From Bryobacterales bacterium (GTDB taxonomy: Bacteria > Acidobacteriota > Terriglobia > Bryobacterales > Bryobacteraceae): DNA of 44,242 nt. The notes below the pieces were generated by a model that did no database searches, was not told the origin of the DNA, and saw only the letters and a program-made list of their open reading frames with translations. A program made the translations under genes and the position numbers. The stretch covers positions 1 through 44,242 of the forward strand of contig JAHCHD010000025.1 of NCBI GenBank assembly GCA_026129915.1, read 5' to 3'. Shown in pieces: positions 1-8,395 of the stretch (position 1 is the first letter of the stretch; every line of letters starts with the position of its first letter).

Positions 1-2
1 GC

Positions 3-29
3 TGTCACCGGAATGATGTCACCGGAATG
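3..29. repeat. 13-bp direct repeat, two copies, at left edge
   Basis: The 13-mer TGTCACCGGAATG occurs at 3-15 and again at 17-29, separated by one base. Short repeats beginning with TGT near an edge resemble the multiple terminal repeats of IS21-family elements, but no transposase is visible here, so that link is only a guess. I see no convincing gene in 1-274. Confidence 0.4.
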
Positions 30-274
30 TGTCCAAAGCCCAAATCCCGACCCAGCACCGCCTTGGAAAGCGGTTGCGCGATGGAGATCGGGAGTTGACG
101 TCCCCGGAACTCCGGAATTCGGTTCTCCTCTAGTGAAGGTTGTTTCAACTCGATCGACACTATCGCATCTGAACCAGCCGCTCATCTCATCGCCGGAACT
201 CCTTTGAGCGTCCGAAGAGAACCCTCGAAATATAGCACGGAGTGCCATAGAATAAAAAAAATGCTGAACCCTCC

Positions 275-655
275 ATGGGAAGCCCGCGAGTCTTCAATTC
301 GAAGTGATTTCAACGGTTTGCCAGAAAGGAGGAGATTGAGGACGAGGCTTTGATGGACGCGGTTGACCGTGCAGAAAAAGGGCAGATCGACGCCAACCTC
401 GGCGGCGGCGCGCTCAAGCAGCGGATCGCGAGGCCGGGGGAGGAGAAGTCCGGCGGCTACCGGAGCATTGTCTTCTTTAGGCAAGGAGAGCGGGCGGTTT
501 TCGTGTACGGCTTTCCGAAGAGTGAGCGCGACAGCATCAAGGCCGATGAGGAGGAGGCTTTCAAGGAAGCCGCGAAGCACGTGCTGGCCCTGACGGACCG
601 AGAGATGGCTGCACTGGTCAAGAAGGGCGATTTTGTAGAGGTGAAACGGACATGA
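275..655 (+). pseudogene. HigB/RelE-type toxin with in-frame TGA
   Basis: This is a toxin of the HigB/RelE type (ribosome-dependent mRNA interferase family). Starting at ATG 275 the frame reads through a short N-terminus to TGA at 305-307 and then continues in the same frame as FQRFARKEEIEDEAL, followed by the family signature DANLGGGALKQRIARPG and SGGYRSIVFFR. Relatives carry a tryptophan (KWF) where this TGA sits, so TGG has apparently become TGA. Translation could restart at TTG 350 or ATG 353, giving about 100 residues that lack the first helix. The stop overlaps the start of the antitoxin (ATGA, 652-655), the usual toxin-antitoxin coupling. The toxin is probably inactive or reduced; a sequencing error is the alternative. 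Confidence 0.72.
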
Positions 656-969
656 GCAAGAAGTATCGAAGCGACGCTATGGCTTCTATTCACGAGACGA
701 TGGAAGCCCTGCACACCATAGGCGCGATCGACAAGCGGACGATGCGCCGCTTCGACGAAGCGTGCCTGACGCCGGTGAGTCCGTTGACGGCACGAGAGAT
801 AAAGGCGCTCCGTGAGCGTGAGCACGTGAGCCAGGCTATCTTTGCCCACTACCTGAACGTCACCACGAGCCTCGTGAGCAAGTGGGAGCGCGGTGAGAAG
901 AAGCCCTCCGGACCCGCGCTCAAGTTGCTGTCTCTCGTTGAGAAGCACGGTCTGACGGCCGTAGCGTAG
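652..969 (+). CDS. HigA-like antitoxin, XRE-family helix-turn-helix
   Basis: This 105-residue protein is the presumed antitoxin of the module. A helix-turn-helix of the Cro/CI (XRE) type spans about residues 45-100: a recognition-helix region around SQAIFAHYLNVTTSLVSKWE is followed by RGEKKPSGPALKLL, the usual end of HigA-like antitoxins. It would neutralise the upstream toxin and repress the shared promoter. It starts at ATG 652 inside the toxin stop codon, so the pair is translationally coupled. The reading frame is intact although the toxin frame is broken, which fits loss of a toxin before loss of its antitoxin. Confidence 0.85.
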   Translation: MSKKYRSDAMASIHETMEALHTIGAIDKRTMRRFDEACLTPVSPLTAREIKALREREHVSQAIFAHYLNVTTSLVSKWERGEKKPSGPALKLLSLVEKHGLTAVA

Positions 970-1070
970 TTCTTTCTGGTGGCGATGGTGACCGGAGGAA
1001 TTCGGTTTCAGGTTGTCCTTTTTCAAAGAAGGCGTGAGACCTTTTGGCCCTTCGCTCCACGATATGGGCG

Positions 1071-1240
1071 ATGGCGCGAATTTGACGCGTGGTGGCTGTG
1101 GGCTGCCCGCACCCCATCACCCAGCACGGTAACTTCCGCCGCAATATCTTCAATGACGACGATGACCGTCGAACCTACCTCGCCCTGTTAGCCGGGCACG
1201 CCGCCGACCGTCACCGGGGCATCTTGGGCCGTTGCTTATC
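1071..1240 (+). pseudogene. Remnant of REP-associated Y1 transposase (RAYT), N-terminal part
   Basis: From ATG 1071 the frame reads MARI, a TGA at 1083-1085, then RVVAVGCPHPITQHGNFRR and DDDDRRTYLALLAGHA. This is the start of the TnpA/REP-associated tyrosine transposase family, whose usual signature is PHHVTQRGN(N/R)R. The homology stops near 1240, before the catalytic HxH (NHVHLV) segment. The copy therefore has a premature stop, altered motif residues and no active site. It runs directly into an oppositely oriented primase fragment, so the junction is a recombination scar. Confidence 0.7.
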
Positions 1241-1464
1241 AACCGCACAAACGGATGCCGCTCATCCTTCTGCTGATACTTCTCGTTGCCGTTCGTGAAG
1301 CCGGGGAGGGTGGATTCGTCCTTGGGGAGTACCTTTCCGTGGTTGAGCCAGGCCTGGAGGTTGCCGGGGGAGGTTTCGACGACGACGCAGGGTTCGAAGC
1401 CTTGCTGCTTCATTTGCTGGATGGCTTCGGCGGTGCGGTCGTCCACCATGCTGAGGGGGTGCTC
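1240..1464 (-). pseudogene. Remnant of RepB-type primase (plasmid/phage replication)
   Basis: On the minus strand a frame reads EHPLSMVDDRTAEAIQQM, then GFEPCVVVETSPGNLQAWLN, then LPGFTNGNEKYQ and HPFVRL. These are successive motifs of the RepB-like DNA primase domain found in plasmid and mobile-element replication proteins. The stretch normally lying between QAWL and GRLxGFTN (roughly 30 residues including a conserved DWRH-like segment) is missing, and both ends are absent. It is a decayed fragment, not a working gene, and records an earlier integrated replicon. Its 3' end abuts the transposase remnant. Confidence 0.6.
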
Positions 1465-1628
1465 TCGTTTGCGCCGCGTTCCCAGCGTTCAGGGAAAAAC
1501 CCGGAAACACGGAGGCTGTCACCGTCGGGTCGGAACCAGGTCTGGTCGGCCCGGCACTCGGCGAATCGAGTATCCGCCGAGCACGTTTGGAGGGTACGGC
1601 GACATGCATCGTAACTTCGATCGCTACC

Positions 1629-1656
1629 TTGACATGATAGCTAGAAAGAGTATCAT
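1629..1656 (+). promoter_or_regulatory. Sigma70-type promoter of padR with overlapping dyads
   Basis: TTGACA at 1629-1634 and TATCAT at 1651-1656 are separated by 16 bp. Transcription would start near 1663-1665, leaving a leader of only about 13 nt before ATG 1677 and no clear ribosome binding site. The spacer and start region contain CTAG- and GATA-rich repeats (GATAGCTAG, TACTAGATAG, CTCTCTAG) and a TATC/GATA dyad at 1651-1664. This is a plausible PadR autoregulatory operator. Confidence 0.6.
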
Positions 1657-1676
1657 ACTAGATAGGCTCTCTAGGT

Positions 1677-2006
1677 ATGACGCAAAAACGATCGGAACTG
1701 GTCCAAGGCACGCTTGATCTCCTGATTCTCAAGGTGGTGGCGCTAGAGCCGCTGCACGGCTACGGCATTGCGCAGCGGATTCAGGCGGTTTCCAAGGATG
1801 TGCTGCTTGTGCAGCAGGGTTCGCTCTACCCGGCTCTGCACAGACTGGAGCGCAAAGGCTTTCTGAAGCCGGAATGGCGCGAGTCCGGCAATGGCCCAAT
1901 GGCGAAGGTCTATTCGGTGACTCCAGAGGGCCGGAAGCAGCTAAAGGAAGAAGTGGAGCATTGGCAGCGCTATGCCGGCGCGGTTGCGCTAGTGCTGGAA
2001 GCGTAG
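1677..2006 (+). CDS. PadR-family transcriptional regulator
   Basis: This 109-residue winged-helix repressor has the PadR hallmarks: LVQGTLDLLILKVVALEPLH at the N-terminus, HGYGIAQRI, and the wing region GSLYPALHRLERKGFLKPEW followed by YSVTPEGRKQL. PadR proteins bind promoters of transporters or detoxification genes and are released by a ligand. The ADOP-type permease starts 13 bp downstream, a pairing very common in Acidobacteriota. The repressor therefore probably controls its own operon through the dyads at 1629-1670. The ligand is unknown. Confidence 0.93.
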   Translation: MTQKRSELVQGTLDLLILKVVALEPLHGYGIAQRIQAVSKDVLLVQQGSLYPALHRLERKGFLKPEWRESGNGPMAKVYSVTPEGRKQLKEEVEHWQRYAGAVALVLEA

Positions 2007-2019
2007 CGGAGGAGCAGGA

Positions 2020-4695
2020 ATGAAGTTTCCATGGAAACGTTCCGAGGATGAACTGGAGCGCGAGATCGCGCATCATCTGTATCAGCTTGCGGCGGAATAT
2101 GAGCGGCAGGGCCACTCGCGCGAGGAAGCTCTTCGGCTTGCGAGGAGAGAGTTCGGGTATAGCGGACAGGTGAAAGAACAATGCCGGGACGAGCGGAGGT
2201 GGGCGTGGATGAGCGGCCTGCGGCAGGATATCGTTTTCGGAATACGGATGATGCGGAGGTCGCCGGTGGTGACCGTGGCGGCCGTGCTTTCACTGGCGCT
2301 CGGCATTGGTGCGAATACAGCCATTTTTTCCCTGACAGATCTGGTGTTGTGGCGACGGTTGCCGTTGCCGCAGCCGGAGCAGTTGAGCCTGGTGAACTGG
2401 CAGGCAGCAGCGTGGGAGGGCGGTGAACTGGCCGACAGTACGACCGGGAGCATGATGGATGGGGTGGATGGCGGCGTGGTGGCCGATTTCTTCTCCTATC
2501 CCGCGTTTGAAGCGATGCAGGAGCGGGTTGCGGGGCTGGCGTCAGTGGCGGCCTACACCTATCCGAGGGACGTGAGTGTCGGCTTCGCGGGACACCCAGC
2601 CGTTGCGAGGCGGCGCACCGTGAGTGGCAATTTCCTCTCCACGCTGGGCGTGAAGACAGTGGCTGGCCGGCTGATTTCGATCAACGACGATCGGGCCGCG
2701 GCACCGATGGTGGCTGTGGTTTCTCATCGCTTCTGGAAGGGAACGTTGAACGCGGAGACAAGCGCGCTTGGGCAAACGATCACGATCGACAATCGCCCGT
2801 ATGAGCTGGTGGGGGTGCTGGAGCCGGGCTATTACGGATTGATGCCCGGCGATGTCACTGATATTTACACCCCGATGGCCCACGCCGCGACCGGCGACGC
2901 CGGCATGCAGGACAACCGCCACTGGGGTATCTCGCTACTTGCCCGACGGGCTCCCGGTGTTAGCGAGGCGCAGTTACAGCCGGCGATGCAGACAGCGTTC
3001 TCCGCGAGCTGGTCGAAGGAACGGACGCACCCTGACCTGACTCCGCAGATCCGATTGGACGAGGGCGCACGTGGACTGGGATCGCTTCGCCGCGAGTTTC
3101 GCAACCCCCTTTATGTCTTGGGCGGGCTGGTAGGGCTGCTACTTGTGATCGCGTGCGTGAATATCGCCAATCTCTTGCTGGCACGCGCCACCGCGCGGCA
3201 AAAGGAAGTGGCATTGCGCGTGTCCATGGGCTGTAGCAGGTCCCGCTTGATGCGCCAGTTTCTCACCGAGAGCGCGCTGCTTGCTGCGCTCGGCGGCATT
3301 GCGAGTATCGTGGTGGCGGTTCTGACGGTGAGCGTATTGAGCCGTTTCCTGGGAGGCCGCGACGAGGTTCCCGTGGAGGTGGCATTGGACTTTCGGATAT
3401 TTGCCACTGTGAGCGTGCTTACCGGGGTGGCACTGCTGTTGTTTGGATTGTTTCCAGCGTGGCGAGGGTCCCGGAAGCAAAGCGCGGATTGGCTGAAAGA
3501 GGGCTCGGGTAGCCTGGGCAGCGCGTCGCGCCACAGATGGGGCTCTGGCCGGGTTCTTGTTCTGGCACAGATGGCGATGGCGATCGTGCTGGTGATGTCC
3601 GCGGTGCTGTTTACGCGCAACTTGTTGGCTATCCAATCGGCCGACCCGGGTTTTGACCGCCAGAACTTGATCCTGTTCGGGGTGCGGCCCGGAACGTCGG
3701 GCTATCACGATTCGCAATTGCCTGGATTCTATGCCGAGCTGGAGCGCAGGTTGAGTGAAGTACCCGGTGTGAAAGAAGCGGGGTTGGCGGCAATGCGCCC
3801 CATGAATATTGGCGGCTGGTGGCAGCGGGTCCGCCTGGAAGGGGAAACCGAGCTACAACAGGCTTCCATCAATGGGATTACGCCGAACTACCTGCCACTG
3901 TATACCCCAGGCGTGATCGCGGGGCGCAATCTCACCTGGGCCGATGTTCAGAGTGACGCCAAAGTGGTTGTGATCAGCGAGGACCTCGCCCTGAAGTGGG
4001 GAGGGTTGGGCGTGTTGGGGCGCAAGCTGGTGTTTGACCGCCGACGTGATGTGACACCCGTGGGGTTTGAGATTGTCGGGATCGCGCCGACGATTGCCGC
4101 TACGTCGATGAAGCAGAGGCCGTATGCGGTGTGGCGACCCCTGGACAAGGGAAATCCCTTGGTGACCGCGGTTCTGCGGACGACGCAGCCGCCGATTGCC
4201 GTGCTTCCACTGGTCCGCGAGACGATGGCCGGGATCGACTCGCGCTTGCCCATGATTGAGACCGTCACGATGGAGGACCAGATCGCAAGGGGACTCCACC
4301 GAGAGCGCATGTTCGCAACCTTGTGTATGGGCTTTGGCATCCTGGCGCTGGTGTTGACCGCGGTTGGGCTCTACGGTGTAATCGCGTACAGCACGACACG
4401 CAGGCGCCGCGAGATTGGTGTTCGTCTTGCACTTGGCGCGGTGCCGGCCGATGTGCTGCTGATGGTGCTAAGAGAAGGGTTGGTGCTTGCCGTTCTGGGA
4501 ATTCTCGCCGGCATCCCCATTGTGTGGACCGGCGCGAAGTACGTCGAGAAGGAGCTATACCAGATGAAGCCACTAGAACCGGCCTCCTTCGCCATCGCTC
4601 TTGGGGCTCTGCTGAGCGCGGCGGTGTTGGCTGTGGGTATCCCAGCGCTGCGAGCATCCTCACTTCAGCCGACGGACGCTCTACGCGAGGAATAG
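2020..4695 (+). CDS. ADOP-type ABC transporter permease (MacB/FtsX family)
   Basis: This 891-residue inner-membrane protein has an N-terminal ADOP prefix (about residues 1-70, ELEREIAHHLYQLAAEYERQ), a first helix near 90-110, a large periplasmic MacB-type core domain, an FtsX permease block (about 360-480), a second periplasmic domain and a C-terminal FtsX block (about 765-890). The duplicated FtsX layout is typical of the 800-900 residue acidobacterial permeases. No ATPase gene is adjacent, so it must use an ATPase encoded elsewhere or act alone. A strong GGAGGAGCAGGA ribosome binding site precedes ATG 2020. It is probably co-transcribed with padR. The substrate is unknown; related MacB systems export or extract hydrophobic compounds and lipoproteins. 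Confidence 0.92.
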   Translation: MKFPWKRSEDELEREIAHHLYQLAAEYERQGHSREEALRLARREFGYSGQVKEQCRDERRWAWMSGLRQDIVFGIRMMRRSPVVTVAAVLSLALGIGANTAIFSLTDLVLWRRLPLPQPEQLSLVNWQAAAWEGGELADSTTGSMMDGVDGGVVADFFSYPAFEAMQERVAGLASVAAYTYPRDVSVGFAGHPAVARRRTVSGNFLSTLGVKTVAGRLISINDDRAAAPMVAVVSHRFWKGTLNAETSALGQTITIDNRPYELVGVLEPGYYGLMPGDVTDIYTPMAHAATGDAGMQDNRHWGISLLARRAPGVSEAQLQPAMQTAFSASWSKERTHPDLTPQIRLDEGARGLGSLRREFRNPLYVLGGLVGLLLVIACVNIANLLLARATARQKEVALRVSMGCSRSRLMRQFLTESALLAALGGIASIVVAVLTVSVLSRFLGGRDEVPVEVALDFRIFATVSVLTGVALLLFGLFPAWRGSRKQSADWLKEGSGSLGSASRHRWGSGRVLVLAQMAMAIVLVMSAVLFTRNLLAIQSADPGFDRQNLILFGVRPGTSGYHDSQLPGFYAELERRLSEVPGVKEAGLAAMRPMNIGGWWQRVRLEGETELQQASINGITPNYLPLYTPGVIAGRNLTWADVQSDAKVVVISEDLALKWGGLGVLGRKLVFDRRRDVTPVGFEIVGIAPTIAATSMKQRPYAVWRPLDKGNPLVTAVLRTTQPPIAVLPLVRETMAGIDSRLPMIETVTMEDQIARGLHRERMFATLCMGFGILALVLTAVGLYGVIAYSTTRRRREIGVRLALGAVPADVLLMVLREGLVLAVLGILAGIPIVWTGAKYVEKELYQMKPLEPASFAIALGALLSAAVLAVGIPALRASSLQPTDALREE

Positions 4696-5063
4696 TCTCG
4701 ATACTCGGGCGGGGTGCGACAGCCTCCGCCACAGAAATTCCAAGATGCACCCAATGGCCAAGTCACCCTGCTATGGTTGGGGCGCAAGGCGTGAGCCCTG
4801 AGGAGCTCTGGCCCGTGCTGACACCGTTGAGAACAGTGTCCAAGCCCGTATTGTCTGTAGCCCATCGACGATGGATTGCGGCGATGGACAGATCAAAGCC
4901 AGCAGCAATTGGGGGAGTCTTGCGATCAGCCAGCCAACAGCGCCCTCATTGGGTTGCGAACGCGGCAGACTGAGACGATACTCGGCCCGGGCCAGCCGTT
5001 CGCTCCGCCATCCTACTCCATCACAGCCGGTGCCGGACACCATGTGGGGGAAAGCGATGGCTG
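4696..5063. other. Gap without recognised gene
   Basis: These 368 bases lie between the convergent ends of the permease gene and the NHL-repeat lipoprotein gene. Short open frames on both strands show no recognisable motif or ribosome binding site. I see no clear intrinsic terminator or RNA gene. Confidence 0.5.
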
Positions 5064-6335
5064 CTATTCGCTCGCGGGCCAGGGGGCGCCCAGGTTGGCA
5101 CTCTTCACCGGTCCCACGCCCTTGAAGACGAACTTCTGCAGGCGCTGGCCGCGATAGGTCTCCGTGGTGTAGAGGTTGCCCTTGGAATCCGAGGCAATGC
5201 TATGCACGGCGTAGAACTGACCGGGCTGCCTGCCACCGCCGCCAAACGCGGTAAGGATCTTCAGGGACTTCCGTTCCAGGACGTGAATCTTCATGTTGGA
5301 TCCGTCGGCCACATAGAGGTACTTCTGCTCGGGGTCGCGCGAGAGGGTGGCGTCGAAGGTAGCGCCATCGCCCAGGGTGTTGCGCTCGATGAACACTTCA
5401 TCGACGTAAGTGCCATCGGTCTGGAAGACTTGGATGCGGTTGTTGGTGCGGTCACAGACGTAGAGCAATCCATCGTCGGCGAGCGTCACCGCGTGGACCG
5501 GAGTTCGGAACTGTTTGGCTGGCGGATCCTTGGGATTGTAAGCCGGAAGCTGGGTGTCGTCTGGCTTGTTGCCATAGGCTCCCCAAAGGCGCTTGAACGC
5601 GCCTGTGTCTGCGTCAAAGACGATCACGCGCCGGTTGGCGTATCCGTCAGCCACGTAGACTTCGTTGGTTTTCGCGTCCACCAGAGACTTTGCCGGCAGT
5701 CGCAGATTGTTGATGTCGTTACTGCCGCCGCTCATGTTGTGCTTGCCGATCTGCATCAGGAAGCGTCCATCCCGGGTGAACTTCAGCAGCATGCTGTCGT
5801 GGACGCGTCCGGCGTCGGCCATGCGGCTTTCGTCGTGGGGCAGGGCAGCGGGCTGCGCGCCACGGCCATTGCCGCCGATCCACACATTGCCTTTGTAGTC
5901 GACGTCGATACCGTGGTTCGATGCCGGCCACTCATAGCCGTCACCATTTTCGCCACCCCAGTGGCCCACCAAGTCCCCCGCGGCGTTGAACTCCAGCACG
6001 GGAGGCGCGGGGCGGCAGCATTCGGCGGCGGGAGGGTTCCAAGTCGCATAGCGCTCTTTCTCTTCGAGCGACCCGCCGCGATGGATGATCCACACGTGGT
6101 CATTCGCATCCACTGCCACGCCGATGGCCGCACCTAGGACCCAATGGTTGGGTAGGGGCTTGGGCCAGAATGGGTCCACCTCAAAACGCGGGGCGACAAT
6201 TTCAGAGGCTCCGGCGTTACAGCCAACCATTGCGATGGAAGCCCCAATCACCAGGGCGGCCAGCAGCAGAATTGCCGCGAAGCGCCACAGCGGTGGGACG
6301 CTGGAAGGAGTCGGGTTAACCGCACTATGCATCAT
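5064..6335 (-). CDS. NHL-repeat beta-propeller lipoprotein
   Basis: This 423-residue exported protein has a hydrophobic segment at about residues 18-38 ending in AMVGC, a probable (slightly atypical) lipobox with Cys39. The rest forms NHL-type blades, seen as repeated segments such as GIDVDYKGNVWIGG, NEVYVADGYANRRVIVFD, LLYVCDRTNNRIQVF and KGNLYTTETYRGQRLQKF. A six-bladed propeller is likely. Relatives resemble the lyase domain of peptidylglycine amidating enzymes, but catalytic residues cannot be assigned by eye. It is transcribed divergently from the HupE-like gene, with 108 bp between the starts. A surface-bound or periplasmic binding or catalytic role is plausible; the substrate is unknown. 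Confidence 0.8.
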   Translation of the reverse strand: MMHSAVNPTPSSVPPLWRFAAILLLAALVIGASIAMVGCNAGASEIVAPRFEVDPFWPKPLPNHWVLGAAIGVAVDANDHVWIIHRGGSLEEKERYATWNPPAAECCRPAPPVLEFNAAGDLVGHWGGENGDGYEWPASNHGIDVDYKGNVWIGGNGRGAQPAALPHDESRMADAGRVHDSMLLKFTRDGRFLMQIGKHNMSGGSNDINNLRLPAKSLVDAKTNEVYVADGYANRRVIVFDADTGAFKRLWGAYGNKPDDTQLPAYNPKDPPAKQFRTPVHAVTLADDGLLYVCDRTNNRIQVFQTDGTYVDEVFIERNTLGDGATFDATLSRDPEQKYLYVADGSNMKIHVLERKSLKILTAFGGGGRQPGQFYAVHSIASDSKGNLYTTETYRGQRLQKFVFKGVGPVKSANLGAPWPASE

Positions 6336-6443
6336 CTGTGTTCATCCCCAATGGGGGGTACGTTATCATAAGCGCTTCGGGAAAGGGAACCTCTGGCGCT
6401 CGATTTCTAGTTCTGCCGCTGTGCTGGGGATTCTATTGCTGCC

Positions 6444-7817
6444 GTGCCAACTGAAAACCATCGCGCTTTTGTGTTGCTATTCCTGCTGGTGGCGGGGCTC
6501 TGGGTGGGGCCTCGTTGCCGGGCCCATGAGATTCCTGCCGATATCTACACCACCGTATTCGTGAAGCAGGAAGCGCAGCGATTGCGCATTCTGGTGAGGG
6601 TGCCGCTGGCAGCAGTGCGAGACTTCGTGTACCCGGAGCAGCCCGACGGCTATCTGGACTTCGACAAGCTGGCTGAGCAACTGCCGTCCCTGGCCCAGCA
6701 GTGGATTGCGCAGGGTATGGAAGTGCATGCGGAAGGCGTGACTCTTCCCGCCCCGGCGGTTACCGCCACCCAACTTTCAGTTGCATCTGACCGTGCTTTC
6801 ATGGATTACGAAAGCGCCCTGGATCGAGTGAGCGCGCCCCTTCCGGGGAACGACATAAAGGTGGTCTGGAACCAGCTTTGGTTTGATGTTCTGCTGGATT
6901 ACGCGGTGGAGGATTCTCCATCGCGATACACCATTCGCACCGGGTTTGAACGGCTGGCAATGCGGGTTTCCGTGGCGCTGCGCTTTCTGCCGCAGGAAGG
7001 TGGAGAACGGGTGTACTCGTTGCACATGGACGGCGGAAGCGGTGATACCGATGCGCTGCCGCTGGACCCCCGCTGGCACCAGGCGGCAGGACGGTTTATC
7101 GGGATGGGTTTTGAGCACATCCTGGAGGGAATCGACCATCTGCTGTTTCTGTGCTGCCTGGTGATTCCGCTGCGGCGGCTGAAGCCCCTGGTGCTGGTGG
7201 TGACGGCGTTCACGGTGGCACACTCCATTACGTTGCTGGCAGCGGCAGCGGGCTATGTGCCGGACGGGCTCTGGTTTCCGCCGCTGGTGGAGACACTGAT
7301 TGCGCTCACGATTGTGTGGATGGCGGTGGGCAACGTGGTGGGCGCCGTTGCGGGTACGCCCCTCAATCCCAAGGGCAAGCCGCTGGCCGAGAGCTGGCAT
7401 AGCCGCTGGAAGCTCGCCTTCGGCTTCGGGCTGATTCATGGGCTGGGCTTCTCGTTCGCGCTAAGAGAATCACTGCAATTTGCAGGCTCGCACCTTGCCA
7501 CGTCGCTGGTGGCCTTCAATGTGGGTGTAGAACTAGGGCAAGTGGCCGTGCTGCTGGTGCTTGCGCCGCTGCTCACACTGCTGTTTCGCACGTTGGTTTC
7601 GGAAGGCATCGGCGTAATTGTACTTTCCGCACTGATTGCCCACACGGGCTGGCACTGGATGCTGGAGCGTGGCGACGCCCTGCTGGCCTTCGTTCCGGCA
7701 ATCCAAATGGGCACTGTTCCCGATGCGGCCACGTTGATGGGGGCTGCGGGCAGCGCGTTTGCCCTGTTGACGGTGATCCAGTGGGCACGCAACTACCTGG
7801 GCCGAACTCCGCGATAA
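6444..7817 (+). CDS. HupE/UreJ-like membrane protein
   Basis: The 457-residue protein begins at GTG 6444 with a signal peptide (hydrophobic 8-25, cleavage after CRA, giving HEIPADIY). A periplasmic domain of about 180 residues precedes a C-terminal membrane domain with six or seven helices. The membrane domain has the HupE/UreJ features GFEHILEGIDHLLFL, AFTVAHSITLLAA and FGFGLIHGLGFSFAL, with histidines and acidic residues inside helices. HupE/UreJ proteins are linked to nickel uptake. This large two-domain version is common in bacteria without adjacent hydrogenase or urease genes, and none is present here. A metal-transport role is inferred only. A hemerythrin gene follows 80 bp downstream. 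Confidence 0.8.
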   Translation: MPTENHRAFVLLFLLVAGLWVGPRCRAHEIPADIYTTVFVKQEAQRLRILVRVPLAAVRDFVYPEQPDGYLDFDKLAEQLPSLAQQWIAQGMEVHAEGVTLPAPAVTATQLSVASDRAFMDYESALDRVSAPLPGNDIKVVWNQLWFDVLLDYAVEDSPSRYTIRTGFERLAMRVSVALRFLPQEGGERVYSLHMDGGSGDTDALPLDPRWHQAAGRFIGMGFEHILEGIDHLLFLCCLVIPLRRLKPLVLVVTAFTVAHSITLLAAAAGYVPDGLWFPPLVETLIALTIVWMAVGNVVGAVAGTPLNPKGKPLAESWHSRWKLAFGFGLIHGLGFSFALRESLQFAGSHLATSLVAFNVGVELGQVAVLLVLAPLLTLLFRTLVSEGIGVIVLSALIAHTGWHWMLERGDALLAFVPAIQMGTVPDAATLMGAAGSAFALLTVIQWARNYLGRTPR

Positions 7818-7897
7818 GCTGCTGGCACAAGCGCGCGCTGGCCATGCCACGCTGGTATTGTCGGAGGTAAGACCCAACCAGAGCGTGGAGTGCCCTT

Positions 7898-8356
7898 ATG
7901 CAGCGTCACCCTCACCTTGTCCCCTTATCGCACCAGCACCACGATGCCCTTGCGCTGTGTGTACTGGTGGAACGATCGTTGCTCGCCGACAGCAGCGCGG
8001 AGAACCTTGCACGGCAGGCGGCCAAGGCCGTTCACTTCTCCCTAACGGAAGGAGAGAACCACTTCGCATTGGAGGAAGAAATTCTATTCCCTCTGGTGGA
8101 GCAAACTCTGGGCGGGCATCCCCTGCTGACTGAACTGTGCGCAGAGCATGCGGAATTGCGGACGCTGGCGGGAAGGCTTGCGGCGCAACCGGTGCTCGAA
8201 GACCTTGAGGCGTTTGTTGTGTTGCTGCGCCAGCACGTACGCAAGGAGGAGCGTGATTTCTTTGCGGACGTACAGGAGCGGCTTCCTGAAGACTCCTTCG
8301 CCATTGCGGGGCAGCTGATGAAGGAACGCATGATTCAGGTCTGCGTGACGGGCTAG
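7898..8356 (+). CDS. Hemerythrin HHE-domain protein
   Basis: This is a 152-residue four-helix di-iron protein. Candidate ligands appear in order: H12/H15 in LSHQHHDAL, H56 in ENHFALEEEILFP with the following glutamates, H85 in CAEHAEL, and H115 in LLRQHVRKEERDFF. The spacing fits the hemerythrin/HHE cation-binding family, which binds O2 or NO or senses iron and redox state. GGAG at 7887-7890 sits 7 bases before ATG 7898. It may be co-transcribed with the upstream HupE-like membrane protein, which would hint at metal or oxygen handling. The specific role is unknown. Confidence 0.88.
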   Translation: MQRHPHLVPLSHQHHDALALCVLVERSLLADSSAENLARQAAKAVHFSLTEGENHFALEEEILFPLVEQTLGGHPLLTELCAEHAELRTLAGRLAAQPVLEDLEAFVVLLRQHVRKEERDFFADVQERLPEDSFAIAGQLMKERMIQVCVTG

Positions 8357-8395
8357 GACTCCAGTACACTCAACACAGGAAGGAGTTTGTTCCTC

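Noticed and set aside
305..307. Selenocysteine at the TGA in the toxin gene
   Set aside because: The family has tryptophan there, not cysteine, and no SECIS-like hairpin follows.
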